Shown here piece after piece: positions 25,030 through 38,084 of a stretch of 64,000 nt of DNA. The notes beneath the pieces are model-generated. The model worked only from the letters and a program-made list of their open reading frames with translations. It did not search any database and was not told the origin of the DNA. The position numbers and the translations under genes were made by a program. The DNA is from Sciurus carolinensis (Eukaryota > Chordata > Mammalia > Rodentia > Sciuridae). The stretch is from assembly GCF_902686445.1 (NCBI RefSeq), contig NC_062213.1, positions 135,740,491 to 135,804,490 on the forward strand. Reading direction: 5' to 3'. The number at the start of each line of letters is the position of its first letter. Position 1 is the stretch's first letter.

Positions 25030-25465
25030 TTCATGGTTTGAGTATGAAGTGTCCCACAATAGCTAATCTCTGAGACAAAGCAGGAAATGTTCAGAGGTGA
25101 AATGATTAAATTATGAGAGTTATGACCTAATGCACAGATCAATCCATTTTGTGCATTAATGATCTAAATGGATTATTGGGTAGTAGCTGTAGGCAGTAGG
25201 GTGTGGCAGGAGGAAGTAAATCACTGGGGGGTTACTTGGGCTATTTTATCCCTGGCTCCTTGCTCATGCATGGGTACACTCATTCTTTCAACTTTCCCAA
25301 CTGCCATGACTGAGCAGTTTTCTCCTGCCATGGCCTTCCACCATGATGTTCTGTTTCTCTCCTCTGCTCCAGAGCAATGGCATGGGCCAATCATGGACTG
25401 AACCTCTAAAACCATTAGTCTAAAATAAACTTTTCTAAGTAGTAACAGTTTTAACAGAAAACTGT
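25030..25465 (+). mobile_element. MaLR-type LTR, copy 3 of 5
   Basis: Shares catggtttgagtatgaagtg, gttcagaggtgaaatgatta, ccttccaccatgatgttctg and aataaacttttc with the other copies. Ends are not marked by a clear duplication. Confidence 0.7.
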
Positions 25466-25989
25466 TTTTTCCTGCTGTTAAAGACAATAAAAGAATGGTT
25501 AAATGAAAAAATGAATAACATTCACGTTTGACCTATTTCCTAAACCAGGTGACTTTTAAGCAAATAAATTATTTAACCTAACCAATTTTATTCATCTGCA
25601 AACAAGGATAATACTGACACTTTGGAAGGTTGAGAAGATTAATGCTATCATTCAAAGTAATTAGGGTTACTGAAACATGATAAAAACACTCATTACATCA
25701 ATGATTAATCTGAATATCAGCTACCAGAAAAGTCAACAATAATGTACACAGTAGCCAATTTTTCTCTTAAATGGAGCCCAGAATTATGTATGTACTGTGC
25801 ACAAATAAGTATAATTTAGAAATAAAGACAAAGCAATATGACATACCACAGAAAGAGACAAGAACTATTATTAGTAAATAAGATTACATGACTAAAAAAT
25901 TCAATGAAAGCAACTGAAAAATTTTTAGGCCTTAATATTCATTAGCACAACACCTTCCTAAAAATTAACCGTAATTTGATTATTAAGCA
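25466..25989. other. No recognised feature
   Basis: AT-rich intronic sequence without an assignable gene or repeat. Confidence 0.5.
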
Positions 25990-26097
25990 CAGGGGTGAGG
26001 AGTAAGAGACAGGGAGGAAGGAAAGAGAGAAAGTGGGATAAAAGGAAGGAGGGACAAAGAAGAGATGGGGGAGAGACAAAGGAAGGGAGGGGAAGCT
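25990..26097 (+). repeat. Purine-rich (GGA/GA) tract
   Basis: About 105 bases that are almost entirely A and G, built from GGGAGGAAGG-like words with only rare interruptions. Confidence 0.85.
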
Positions 26098-27904
26098 ATT
26101 AAGATATAGAAAAGGAATGTAGTGAAAGGGCTATTCCAGGAACAGAAGTAAAAATATTCAAAACATAACAAGTACATATATAAACTGATGAAATTCAAAT
26201 AAAGGCTATAGTTTATAGTATTAAACTAACATCAATTTCCTATGTTTGATTATACTATGCTCTGACAAAATGTTATCAAGGGAAACTGGGTAAAGGATAC
26301 ACAGGAAATCTGGACTATTTGTAAACCTTCTATGTTACTTATTCCAAAATAAAAAGGTTTTTAAAATGCAGAAAATAAACCTCATAAAAAAACCTGTGTA
26401 ACTGAGACAAAGTTATAAAACCTCCAAAAGGTAAAAGGGGACCTGAATAAACATAGAGAAATAAATGTTTCCAAAGTTCAATTATGAAAACACTATCATT
26501 CTAATCATACTAAACACTTTTATTTACATGTCTTTTTTTTTAATTTGACAATAATTCTGAGGTTGATTTGGAATGATAAATAGGCAAGAAAGCAAAGAAA
26601 CATGCAGAAGAGATTAGCCTACGTACTAACAAAAACAAAGCTGTAAGAATTAAAAATAGTACAACTCTAACATGAAAAACACAGAAGCAGTATAGGAGAA
26701 TGGCCCATATATAAACCCTATTCCCTATATTCCTACACAGCTAAATTCCAGATAGAGCAAACAAAAGAGTCAACAAATAAAAAGTAACAAAAAAATTGTA
26801 TGGCTATAAAATATCATCATATGGATTTCTGGTCTGACACTAAAGAGTTTGGAAGTCATCATTCCATTCTCACAAGAAAACTGAAAACACAATACAATCA
26901 GTAACTCTTCTTAGCCTCAAGACAGAACTGAAGTACAGAGAAAACTGATAAACCCCAAAGTGGAGAGAGGTGAATCCAGAAAAACACACCTTAAAATAAT
27001 CACAAAGTACAAGAACAGAAACCCTAGCTAGAGCCAGCACCCATAGGAACACCTGAATTGTTATGTAGGGACTTGATACACACTAGCTTGTGAAGTAAAA
27101 CTCAGGGGATGGGAGGTGGGTTGCAAATTTTCAGAGGTCTTACCAGGTAGGTTCATGCTGTGAAGATCTGAGAAGAGTCCCCTCATGTTTCCAGCAGAGG
27201 GAGAAAAAAAGTAACTACTCTGCAACTGCCCACAAATCTCTGGGCTCAATCACAAAGACCTATCTTCAAAGGAAACTATTTTACCAGAGTGAAATCGAAC
27301 TTGTGAGGAGGGAAACAGCAAACTCCAGGCTTCACTAGCCTTTCTATCTGGCCTAAGTTTGGAGAGGCACAAGTGGAGGGAGCTAAAAAGCACCTACAAA
27401 TAAAAAGCACTCATTAAAAGCACAGGCCAGAGACAGACCCACTAAAAGACAATTAATCATAAAACACTTCCCTTCCCCCACATCAACAGGGTTCTTATAT
27501 TAATTAAGGGAATTATAGCTTAAATAACAACCCCAGACACTATTTAAGAATTAGGGAAACCCAAGACAAGGGAGACAAATACAAGTACGCTGGGGGATTT
27601 TCTTTTTTTTATTAAGCATGTACACGGAGTGTTTATTTTTAAAAACACTGGGGGATATTTTAACCTCTGACATCAAAGTTACAGCAAACAGTGAACACAA
27701 CCTAACTCACAGTTAAATAACCCAACACTAAAGTATACCTAAATTCCTTTTACCCCATACATTATGTCCAGCTCTTAACAACAAAGCAAGACATGTTAAA
27801 AGGCAAATCCACAGTCTGAAGAGACAAGCAGGCATTAAAATCAGACTCAGACATGACAGACATTTTGTAATTCTCACACCAAGAATTTTTAAACTAAAAA
27901 GGGC

Positions 27905-28105
27905 AACTGTTGCACTTCTCTTAACCCCAGTGACTCTGGAGGCTGCAGCAAGAGGATCACAAGTTCAAAGTCAGCCTCAGTAACTTAGCAAGACACTGTC
28001 TCAAATTTTTAATAATTATAAAAAAGGACTGGGGATGTAGCTCAATGGTAAAAGTGCCCCTACGTTTAATCCCCAGTACCCAAGTGGGGTGGGGGGTGGG
28101 GGGAA
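27905..28105 (+). mobile_element. B1-dID SINE
   Basis: B1 part with gtgactctggaggctgcagc and caagttcaaagtcagcctca; ID part ggactggggatgtagctcaa, then a GTGGGG-rich 3' tract. Confidence 0.88.
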
Positions 28106-28312
28106 GCATTATAATTAAGATTAGTATGCTGAAAGCTCTAATGCAAAAAAAAGTATACACCATCTAAAAACAAATGGAATCTAAGCATAAACAAGGAAGC
28201 ACGGAGAATCAGGAGAATGGGAAATTTTAAAAAATAATGGCTATCAGCAACACAATCTCAGAAATCGAGAATATCTCTAATGTACTGGTTCATTAGTAAG
28301 ATTAGACACAGC

Positions 28313-28336
28313 AAAAAAAAAAAAAAAAAAAAAAAC
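28313..28336 (+). repeat. A-run
   Basis: More than 20 consecutive A bases inside the old L1. Confidence 0.9.
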
Positions 28337-28389
28337 AGTGAACTTCAAGTATGTCAACTGAAACTTCCCAAACTGAAAAGCAAAAAAAG

Positions 28390-28575
28390 AAGATCTGGAA
28401 GCAGTGGTGCACGTCTCTAATCCCAGTGATTTGGGAGGCTGAGGTAGAAAAATAGCAAATTAACAAACCGGCCTCATCAATTTAGTGAGATCTTGCCTCC
28501 AAAAAATTAAAAAGGACTGGAATGTAGCTCAGTGATAAAGCAACCCTAGATTTAATTCCCAGTACCAAAAAAGAG
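28390..28575 (+). mobile_element. B1-dID SINE
   Basis: ggaagcagtggtgcacgtct to the ID part aggactggaatgtagctcag and ttaattcccagtacc, with an A-rich tail. Confidence 0.85.
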
Positions 28576-28617
28576 AAAAAAAGAATTTTTTAAATGGAAC
28601 AGAATATTCAAGAACTA

Positions 28618-28840
28618 CAGGACAGATAGGCACAGAGGTGCACACCTGTAATCCCAACAACTCTGATGGCTGAAGTAGGAGGATTCCAAGTTTGAGCCCA
28701 GCCTAAACAACTTAGTAACATTTTTCTCCCAAGAAAAGGGGGGGTGAGATGGGGTTGGGGATATAGCTCAGTGGCAGAGCACTTGCCTAGCATAGCATGC
28801 ACAGGTCTTGAGTTCCGTGCTCAGTACTGAAGGGTGGCAG
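28618..28840 (+). mobile_element. B1-dID SINE
   Basis: B1 part cagaggtgcacacctgtaat; ID part ttggggatatagctcagtgg to gtgctcagtactg. The old L1 phrase is broken at the insertion and resumes with ggacaattgcagg. Confidence 0.85.
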
Positions 28841-29015
28841 GGGAGTGCTGGACAATTGCAGGTGTACCTGTGCATAATGAGAATATCAGAAGAAAAAGAA
28901 ATGAACTAAAGAAACATTTCAAGTAAAAATGGTGGAGAATTCTCCAAAATTGAATGGTACCAAACCACAGATCCAGAAGCTCAGAAAACAGCAAATAAGA
29001 TAAACAGAAAAATTT

Positions 29016-30790
29016 GTATCTTAGCATATAAAAATAACTTCCAAGTAATCCATATGAAACAACTTTGCAAAGAATAACAGTATTAGTATGTAAAACAATA
29101 AAGGCTATCTTCCTTTTCCTTTTATTCAAAATGTTCTATAATTACTTTTATGATTTCTAACTCCATTTTAGCTGTTACTATAGAAAAATTAAAATGATCT
29201 TGTATAATTTTAAAAGATACTAACATCAATTCCATGAAAAATTTCAAAATATTTACATATATTTCTTAATATAAAACTTATTCAAGGTAACTACTTTGAA
29301 AAATGCTAATTATTCTTTATCCTGTTGTTTTAGAAGCACACCATGATTACGTTACCTTCTTCAGCACTGTGCTTAGAAACTTCTGAAGAAGATAGGTTCA
29401 CTTTTCTAAGCTAACCTACATTGTATTTTTCCTGTCTTCTTTTGTCTCCTCCCTTGAAGAAAGTTCCCACTTATGTCTGAAAATGTGTATGCTTTTAGCG
29501 ACTATCCTGCTTATATCCTTATGCTATTCTAATATACAAAGAGTAAAACAGGTTTTACTATTTAATAAACCAGTAAATTTAATTTTTTGAATCACCAATC
29601 AATATATTTGATCATAATCATAGCCTAAAATGAAAACTACATGCATTTTGTGCATCATTTCCTTTATTTGGAAATATTTTTATCATCAGGCAAGATTTCA
29701 AGTATTACTTGGATTCTAAGTGGATAGATTGTCTTAATTACATAAATTTTATATAGCATACCATGAAAAATTTTTTAAAAAGTAAACACTGAACAGCCCT
29801 TCCCAAATTTGTCTGTTTCAGTACTCTAATTTTAGCCTTTAATAGTAATCTAATACTTATGTTAAATCATATTTGAAAATTGTATTTTAGAATAACCAAC
29901 TTAATCCATAACTGTCTCACTTATCATGCTACATAAAATTATAAACTATCAAATTAAATTTAAACAAAAAATAACACTGCAGTGTACTGTTAATTTTAAA
30001 CTCATTAAATACAGCTGATAGAAAAAAAGGAGTACTTGCCTATAAATTTTTTCTAAGTAACCAATAATATGTTCTTCTGTCAAAATGTACTCAGTAATCA
30101 CATAAGGTTCAACACTGAAAATGACTCTTAACTCCAAAGTCTTCAGTATCATAGTTAAGAACAGCACTGGCATAAATCAGTTATGCTACAATGTCCTAAT
30201 TCAACTCATGATTACATGCCTGATTTTCCCAAACTATCCTCTTATTACTGAATTAATAAGACTAATTATTTTTATTCTATGACCAAATGCCAAGTACGAA
30301 ATCCGCTTTCCTGACTCCTTAAAGAAAAGGATACATATGCTATCACTCCAGAATCTACCTGAAAATTGGAGATATTTTGGGAGTTTAAGGATCTCAAAGC
30401 CCACAAAGAAAATGAACAAAAAACAGTTAATTAACATCTATGCAAAGAGTTTAACATTGACTTCTTTTCCTACATAAATCTGCACTTTTCAACCATTCTG
30501 TATCACATATACATCTATAAATCTCAACTCATTTTCAGGACAAGATAATGATTAAAATGAATAATAGACGTGAAAGAATAAAAAAATGTAATTCAAATTA
30601 GAAATTAAATTGAAAATTTGTAACTACATTTAATAACATTTAAGTCAAAAATCTCCGAACTTTCTGTGTACCTCACATCACATATAACAACTCCATTTTG
30701 TGAGACAACTAAAATAAACTACTATTCTAATTTACTAGTTGTTTAAACTACCTTTCATCTCGAGGTGAATCTTTTTGGAGATAAAAATAT
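29016..30790. other. Repeat-poor intronic stretch, nothing recognised
   Basis: About 1.8 kb of AT-rich sequence without an assignable gene or repeat family. Confidence 0.5.
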
Positions 30791-30794
30791 TATT

Positions 30795-30965
30795 TTCTAG
30801 TAGAATGAATCAGATTCTACTACCCTATGTGCATATATGATTATACAACTGGTATAAATTCACACCAGGTACACCAGAAGAATAAGTTATACTATACTTA
30901 TGTATGATGTGGCAAAATGCATTCTATTGTCATGTAAAATTAATTAGAACAAATTAAAAAATCTT
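30795..30965 (+). mobile_element. L1 3' end fragment
   Basis: ggcaaaatgcattctattgt followed by taattagaacaaattaaaaa resembles a rodent L1 3' terminus, ending in an A-rich tail. Confidence 0.6.
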
Positions 30966-31132
30966 ATTTTCCCCATTAATTGGTCAATTTCAAAAAGTCT
31001 TCATTCAGTATATATTATAATGCCCCAGAATTCAGAATTATCATTTATCTTAAAATTTGAAAAAACTTTTTCCTCAACTCTGTCTCATCTTTCATTTCTC
31101 CTATAAGTGCCAATACTACTATAAGCACCTAG

Positions 31133-31164
31133 ATGAATAAAACATATCACAAGGACTCAATTTC
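31133..31164 (+). repeat. 32-base direct repeat, copy 1
   Basis: Identical at all 32 positions to 32116-32147; it begins atgaataaaacatatc and ends actcaatttc. Flanking bases do not match. See the finding. Confidence 0.95.
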
Positions 31165-31899
31165 TAGTGCTTGAGAGACTGTTAAATCATGTTAGAACAC
31201 AAAATCTTGCATACTTGGTTAGGCAGAAAAGTGAAAGTTTTCAAATTAAAGTGGCAATTCAGCATGGGGGTGAATGAGGAATATGGTGTCCCAAGACACT
31301 ATATAGAAAGAAAATCAAAGAAAAAAGCCTACTCTTCAAAAACAACTAAAAATTTAGGATAAATTCTAGGGTCCCTTCATTCTAGAAGATAATTTCCCAA
31401 AGCCCAGACTAACACATGCTTAAGATTTTAGAGCTGAAATGAAAATTAGATACAGTTTCTACTCACAGGGTGTTACATTTCATATAGGAATAGGGAAACG
31501 TTCAGTGAAATGTAAAAGGTTCATGTTGTTCTTTTCAATTTTGTCATCCTTAATTCTAGATTAGTAAAGTCACTAAGAAATGAATTAAGTCTTAAAAGCT
31601 AAAATGCAAGAAAATGGAATTCATAACAAATCCAGCATCTCTCTCAGAGTGTTTTCACTACTAATTAGTAAAATTTAAAAAGATACCAATAAGCATAAAA
31701 CTATCAAAATACACAAAACAAACCATGGCTCTAGTACTCATGAAACTATGTTTAGTTATTGATGTTAAACTTTTAGTAAAGTGTTGACCTGTTCTTAAAT
31801 AATGCTATAACAACTGAAAAACAAATTGCAACAATAATGAGAGCTGATCAGAATATAGTTTGTCTCTCCCAGTATCTAGGATTCTGGTCTCCCACAATT

Positions 31900-32000
31900 T
31901 CTTTTCTTTCTTTTTTAAGAGACAGAGTCTCACTACCTTGTCCAGGTTGGCCACAAACTCCTGGGCTGAAGTGATCCTTCTGCTTCAGCCTGCCATTACA
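31900..32000 (-). mobile_element. B1/Alu-like monomer fragment
   Basis: Reverse complement of a 7SL-derived SINE: gacagagtctcactacctt, ccaggttggccacaaactcc, tgatccttctgcttcagcct. Confidence 0.65.
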
Positions 32001-32115
32001 TCCAGTCAGTCTTCCAAATTTTTTGACTGCAGAATGGCAAGTAACTGTTCACCTGAGTTAATAGCTTTTAAAACTCTGTAAGATTCAAGAATTTTTTGCC
32101 TTAAAAAAATTTTAT

Positions 32116-32147
32116 ATGAATAAAACATATCACAAGGACTCAATTTC
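32116..32147 (+). repeat. 32-base direct repeat, copy 2
   Basis: Perfect second copy of 31133-31164, preceded by an A-rich stretch (ttaaaaaaattttat). Confidence 0.95.
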
Positions 32148-32371
32148 ATAATCTCAGCAATAAATGTACCAGTACAACCTATGCTAGTCAGGATGAGTTT
32201 AAAAAAAAAAAAAAAAGGAGGAGGAGGAAAACTGAACTTCCTAAATTAAAATAAAGCCTTCAAAACACATTTGGATGTTTTCCTCTATTTAGGATTATGA
32301 CAATGAATCACTATGGAGAAACTGGGAGCATAATAGGGAAACTATCACATAAAACTTTTTTTCTGAAGTGG

Positions 32372-32555
32372 AGCTGGCCACTGTGGTGCATGCTTGTAAT
32401 CCTTGAGACTTAGAAGGCCAAGACAGAAGAACTGAAGGTTCAAGGCCAATCTCAGCAACATAAGAGGGACCCTCAAAATGAATAAATAAAATGAGCTGGG
32501 GATGTAGCTTATTGGTATGTCACACCTGGGTTCAGTCCCTGGTTGGGGGGGTGCT
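32372..32555 (+). mobile_element. B1-dID SINE
   Basis: ggccactgtggtgcatgctt, ggttcaaggccaatctcagc, then ID part gagctggggatgtagcttat and ggttcagtccctgg. Confidence 0.85.
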
Positions 32556-32559
32556 TTCT

Positions 32560-35220
32560 CTAAAGAAAAAAGGCTTGCATTCTTTTGTCTTTTACTAATT
32601 TGGTTACCCCTTACGATTTAAAAAATTAAGCCAAGAAGTTAAACATTATACATACACACATGCAGAAATTCCCATCACACTCAAATTTAATTTGTATTTT
32701 ATAAAAATCTGTCCTTAAACTGTCAGCACGACATGTATGAGTAAGAAACAAAGAAAAGAGTTCAGTAATCTTAAGAAAGGGCTTTTCTAGAATTAATATA
32801 AAAACAAATAGAATGACATATATAGGGACAAATAATATAAATTACCTGTGATTATTACTTCTTCTAAGAGAGGAAAGAAATACATGATCTGAATGTCAAA
32901 TTTGTAATTCATGTAACATCAATTTATCTAAACACTTATTCAAGTGTTACCCTGTAGATAGGTACTGGCAAAGTCTACAGCAAGAAATGTAACTATGGAC
33001 CAAATTAAACCACAAGATATAACAGCAAAGAGAAATTATGTTATGCCTAAATAAATAACAATGTTTTCAAGCATTTTCACATTCATTATCTCATCTGAAG
33101 ATCACGTATCCTCATAGCAACTCTGAAGAAGTGTATTCTTTCTATTACATTCAATTATAATATATTAAACACTTAAAATATGCTTAGTACACAGTATCCA
33201 CCAATTGGATGAAATTCAAAGATCATGATAGCTTGGCTTGGGGAGGAAAATCCAAAAACCATTTGAAAAAAATGGGTCCAATGTCATAGAACACAGACCA
33301 AACAAGTAAAAAGATACCAAAGGGAAGTCAGAGTAGTCATGAGGAAGCCTACAATTGTAATCAGTCAGAGTTGGTTAATCAGAGTAAGATCTAGGATGCA
33401 AGAAAAAGGGTACACAATATCATCTCATTTATTAGAAACCCATATTCAGGTTTACTCCTAAATCAGAGACTCACTTCCATGTTCCAAGTTCAAGAGCAAA
33501 GGTCACAAGTTCCTCTAATTTCCCTCACTAAAACCTATTCCAAAACTAAAATATCACCCCATGTTTGTCTGCTTCTGTTTTATTTTGTTTTAACCTTCAA
33601 AATGAAGACATTTAACAGTGAATGGTTTTTATTCTAGTCTATGTATAACAAAACATAAGGGGAATACACACCAGGAATATATCAACAAACCACTAACATT
33701 TCTAAATTATATTCATTAAGCCCAACCCAAACATAATTTATAATTAAAAATTAATGTCAAGAATTAGTTTGTACCTGCATAGTCACATAACCTCAAATTC
33801 ATAACCACACCGAGCAACACTTTAAGGTGTTTTCCAACAGAGTTCCCCTTTCCCAACTGATATCTTGTGAGTCAGTAAAGTCACTTCTGAATGCTTTGCT
33901 GCAAAAAAAAAAATCACTTATTTCTAGCTTAGTCATAAGTAACGGAAAAACATATGGCAATACTAATAGATGACTCCTAAGTTGTAACAGAATTTAAGAA
34001 GTGGACATTATTGTCCCTCTATATCCAATTTTAAGTTGCTACATAAGTATCAAATCAATTTGCAATTTTCAAAACCATCAACTTTCAACAGAACACAACA
34101 GTGCCATGTAAAAAATAGTCTCTAACACTTTATTGTTCCAACTGCAGTGCAACCTTCATTTAGCTAGAATTATGTCATCCAAAGTTGAATATATGTGAAC
34201 TATAATAACCATGTTGACCTTAAGGTAAACCAGATACACTTTCTGTAAATACAACATAATGACTATAATTACAACTAGTGCCACCATCTCTGATGTTTCC
34301 TTTTCCCATACTTAGTCTGAAACTGGGGTATTACACAAGGAACACAGAAAAGTCTCTGAAGAGGATTATCTACTCACCTAATCCCAGCAAACTGTGATCA
34401 ATCAACAATCAAACTAACAGCAAAAGCACACACCTCTTCTGGGGCCAAAGGTTTGACTAGCCAGTTTGAAAGGGCCTTTGAAGCCAATTGCATCTAAAGG
34501 GGTGCAATAAAGTGTGGTTTCCTGAAATCAGGGGGCAGAAAATGGAAGAACCAAAGAATTAACTGTTATCCACTTGAAATTCTCAAGGGTAAAGAGGGAG
34601 GAGGGGTTACCATGAGTAAGTCTTGCCTCTAACTTCAATTAACAACTTACAAGGGTCTACATCCAACAGAGTAAAGATTATTAAGAAATAAACAAACCTG
34701 AAACAAATATTTCCAAGTTTACAATATTAGTTTTAATCATCAATTATAATCTAAATAAACAAATTTCACTCCTTTCCCCCTAATTCAACCTAGAAATACA
34801 CAAAGATCTACCCAGCTTTCACTGCTGAGATAGAATAATGGGGGCTGGATTTAACACTCCCATCTTAAATAAAACAGAATGAATAAAATATATAACAACA
34901 GTTTCTGGACACTAAATATCAAACAGGAAATCAGCACAGAATGGTGATCCCTTAGATGAAGGAAATAAGGTAGGTCCTATGACTGCCTGAAGAGTTTCCA
35001 GGTTGCAGTACAGGGAGAATTCAGTTTAATTCAGGATTCCCACAGTTTCCCTGAATTAAAAGAGCTAGAATCAGGAGTTCAGGAAAGCCAAAAGAGCTTA
35101 AGTTTGCTAGGTACTGAAGAGGATAGAGCTGCAAACAGAATTTTCAGCTGACTACCAATTAGTACATGCATGCGAAAACATTAACTGAGGTCTTAAAAAA
35201 AATCGTTCAAAAGATACAGG
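32560..35220. other. Mostly unassigned intronic sequence
   Basis: About 2.7 kb of AT-rich sequence. Only a weak MIR-like remnant (33060-33200, tctcatctgaagatcacgta) could be suspected; no gene recognised. Confidence 0.45.
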
Positions 35221-35574
35221 TGGAAAAATCTTTGGAGTTCACTAAACCAGTGTTCTCATCAGTCAGAGTGGGAAAACCTAGAAATATAGGGCACTGAGAA
35301 GAGTACTCTGAAGGGAACTACAAAAAATCAGACCTATACCACATCAAAAGAAAGCAACTCGGAAATGACAGAGGTTACAAATGATAGACAAAGATATCAA
35401 AATAATAATTTAACAATATTCCATTTGCTCAAGAAAATACAGGAAAATAAGAATATATTAAGGGCAGAAATGGAAGATAATTTTTTTAAAAGATACAAAA
35501 TGAACTTCTGGAAATGGGTGGGGAGTAAGATTTTTTTTTTTTTTAAAATACACTGAGATTAAAAGCAGATTACA

Positions 35575-35735
35575 GGGGCTGGGGTTATAGCTCAGGGATA
35601 GAGGACTTGCCTAGCATGTATGAGGCACTGGTTTTGATCCTCAGCACTGCATAAAAATAAATAAATAATATAATATAATATAATATGATATAATCATATT
35701 GTGTCCACCTACAACTAAAAAAAAAAATTTTTGAA
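35575..35735 (+). mobile_element. ID SINE with a unique 3' tail and target-site duplication
   Basis: ID head ggggctggggttatagctca to cctcagcactgc, then an (AATAA/TAATA)n tract and the non-tRNA tail gtgtccacctacaacta. The duplication aagcagattaca flanks it (35563-35574 and again from about 35736). Confidence 0.9.
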
Positions 35736-36638
35736 GCAGATTACACACCGCTGAAAAAAGGGACTAGTGAACTGAAGACACAGCAACTATCTAAAATAAC
35801 ATAAAAAAAAATTTTAAAAACTGGGAAAAAATGAAGAGTATCACTATTCTGTGGAATGGGTTCATGTGGCCTGATATGTTTGCGATCTGATTTCCTGAAG
35901 AGGGAAACAAGCACAGAAAAACTATTTGAAGAAATAATGGTCCTAAACTTCTCAAAGTTAAACAAACAAAAAATAAAAACACTATGAACCCAGAGGTTCA
36001 AGAAGCCCAACGAACCCCAAACAAAAAAAAAACATAATGGCAAAGGCCATACTAATCAAATTACTTAAAACCTACTGAAAAATCATAAGAACAGTCAAAA
36101 GAAAAAAAGCTATATTACAGAAATAGCAGAACAAAAATAAAAACAAAGACAGTCCAAGTCAGAAGACAATGAAGCAAAACAGTGATGTTAAAGAAAAGCA
36201 TCAACCTAGAATTCTGTAACCAGGAAAATTTCTTTCAAACACTATGGCTTAAAAAAAGAAAGACTTTTTTAGAAACACAAAACTGAAAAGAATTCAGGAC
36301 CAGATTTTTCAGTATGAATCATGTTAAAAGAAATTCTTAAAGATGAGGGGAAAAAGTACCAAATGAAAAACTGCATCAACACAAAGGAATGAAGAACACT
36401 GAATAAATATATACATAAGTAAACAAAAGTTGAAAAAACAATTTTTGACCTCCTTAAAAGAGCACTGATTACTTAAAGCAAAAATAACAACATACTATAA
36501 GACACATATATAGAAGTAAAGTGTGTAAGAACAATAGCAAGAAGCCAGGAAAGAGGAAATAAAAATATGTGGACTAAGGTTCCTATATCTTACATGAAGT
36601 GGTATAACATGTACCATAAACCCTAAAGCAACTACTTT

Positions 36639-36670
<32 letters not shown>
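36639..36670. repeat. (CA)n microsatellite
   Basis: A perfect CA run of about 32 bases. Confidence 0.95.
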
Positions 36671-36672
<2 letters not shown>

Positions 36673-37029
36673 CAAAGAGCATAGATAGTACCTCATCAAA
36701 TGAGATAAAATCTAATAAAAACAAACAAAAAAAATCCCTCTGTTAATCCTAAAGACAGAAAAAGAGAAACAGGGAAACAGAATAAATGAGGTGAATAGAA
36801 CATGAACAGCAGCTCAAAAATTTAAACCCAATCACATCAATAATTACCTTAAAAGCAAATGTTTAAATATCTCATTCACAAAGGAAATTATGAAATTAGA
36901 AACAAGACTTAATTACACGCTGCCTAAGAAATACAGTTTAAATGTAAAGACAAATAGGTTAATATTAAAAGGATAGGGAAAGATATATCGTACACTAATT
37001 GAAAGAAAACTAAAATATCTAGAGTAACA

Positions 37030-37335
37030 TTAAAGTAGGCCATTTTGTGCTGATGTAACAAAATACCAGACACTGGGTAATTTATAAAGAAAAATTTATT
37101 CCCTCACAGTACTAAGACTGGGAAGTTCAAAATCAAGGCACCAGTATCTGGTGAGAGTCACGGCAGAATGTAGAAGCCATCTCAAAATATTGTTGCACTG
37201 GGAATTAAGTTTCCAGCACATGAACTTGGTTTCAGACCAAAGAATATTATCATGAATAAAGGTGATCATCTCATATGAAAAAGGGGGTTAGTCAAGAAGA
37301 CATTACTGTCCTAACCTCAGCACCTAATTACAGTA
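37030..37335 (-). mobile_element. Old MaLR (MLT/MST-type) LTR fragment
   Basis: The start cattttgtgctgatgtaaca with actgggtaatttataaagaa matches the reverse complement of the 3' end of mammal-wide MaLR LTRs. L1 sequence continues on both sides. Confidence 0.65.
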
Positions 37336-37659
37336 TGTCAAAATAAATGAGACAAAAAGTGACAGAACTTAAAGGAGAAACAGACAAACACAATTATCAT
37401 GATAGACTTCAAAATCATGCCATAACTGATAGAATACATAGGCAGAAAGAAAATCAAGGCTATTGACTAGAACAAAACTATCATCTAACTTGAACTAATT
37501 GACCTTTACAGCACACTCCACCCAGTAACTATAGAACATACGTTTTTCACATTCACTTGGAATATTAACTAAGTTTATAGCCTTTAAAATAGATATTATA
37601 AAAAATATAAAATGGAAGAAAATAATTACCCCCCCACACACACTCACATATACATATTT

Positions 37660-37768
37660 TCTTCCTGTTTTAAAGACACAGTATTGCCTTGTTGTCCAGG
37701 ATAGCTCTGAATACCTGTACTCAAACTTTCAAGATACTAGAGGCTTGTACCACCACACATGGCTTAAA
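37660..37768 (-). mobile_element. B1 SINE, diverged
   Basis: Antisense B1 phrases: cagtattgccttgttgtcca and ggcttgtaccaccacacatg. Confidence 0.6.
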
Positions 37769-37827
37769 ATGTATTTTTAATACATTAGTCAAAATCTACT
37801 CCCTCAGCAACTTTTAAGAATAACATT

Positions 37828-38012
37828 GAGCTGCCCAGGGTGGCACATGCCTGTAAACCCAAGGACCTGGGAAGCTGAGAAGAAGTACAAGTTTTGGAAT
37901 ACAGCCTCAGCAACTTAGCATGACTGTCTAAAAACAAAAAATAAAAAGGACTAAGGATATAGCTCAGTGGCAAAGCACCTCTGGGTTCAAGACCCAGTAC
38001 AAAAAAATAAAA
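37828..38012 (+). mobile_element. B1-dID SINE
   Basis: ctgcccagggtggcacatgc to the ID part aaggatatagctcagtggca, then gggttcaagacccagtac and an A-rich tail. Confidence 0.88.
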
Positions 38013-38014
38013 TA

Positions 38015-38078
38015 AAAAGAATTAGGGATGTACTCAGTGGTAATGTAGCCTGGGTTCCATCCCCAGAGCAACAAAAAC
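38015..38078 (+). mobile_element. Second ID monomer directly behind a B1-dID
   Basis: attagggatgtactcagtgg and gggttccatccccagagcaa form a second, shortened ID head immediately after the tail of the previous element. Confidence 0.7.
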
Positions 38079-38084
38079 TTTAAT

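Larger units (their letters stand above)
26540..29015 (+). mobile_element. Old L1 (ORF2-like and 5'/ORF1 regions) carrying several SINE insertions
   Basis: Plus-strand phrases include ttgatttggaatgataaata (ORF2-like, 26560), tttaacctctgacatcaaag (27660), gaaacttcccaaactgaaaa (28360), cagaatattcaagaactac (28600) and accaaaccacagatccagaa (28960). The last three are typical of old mammalian L1 ORF1. Three B1-dIDs interrupt it. The order (ORF2-like before ORF1-like) implies at least two fragments. No open frame. Confidence 0.7.
35225..37620 (+). mobile_element. Old L1 (ORF1-side), interrupted by ID and LTR insertions
   Basis: Plus-strand L1 phrases: gaaataatggtcctaaact, gaagcccaacgaaccccaa, caaattacttaaaacctac, aacctagaattctgtaacca, gacttcaaaatcatgcc. 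It is heavily decayed and A-rich. Parts are found on both sides of the ID at 35575 and the LTR at 37030. Confidence 0.7.
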
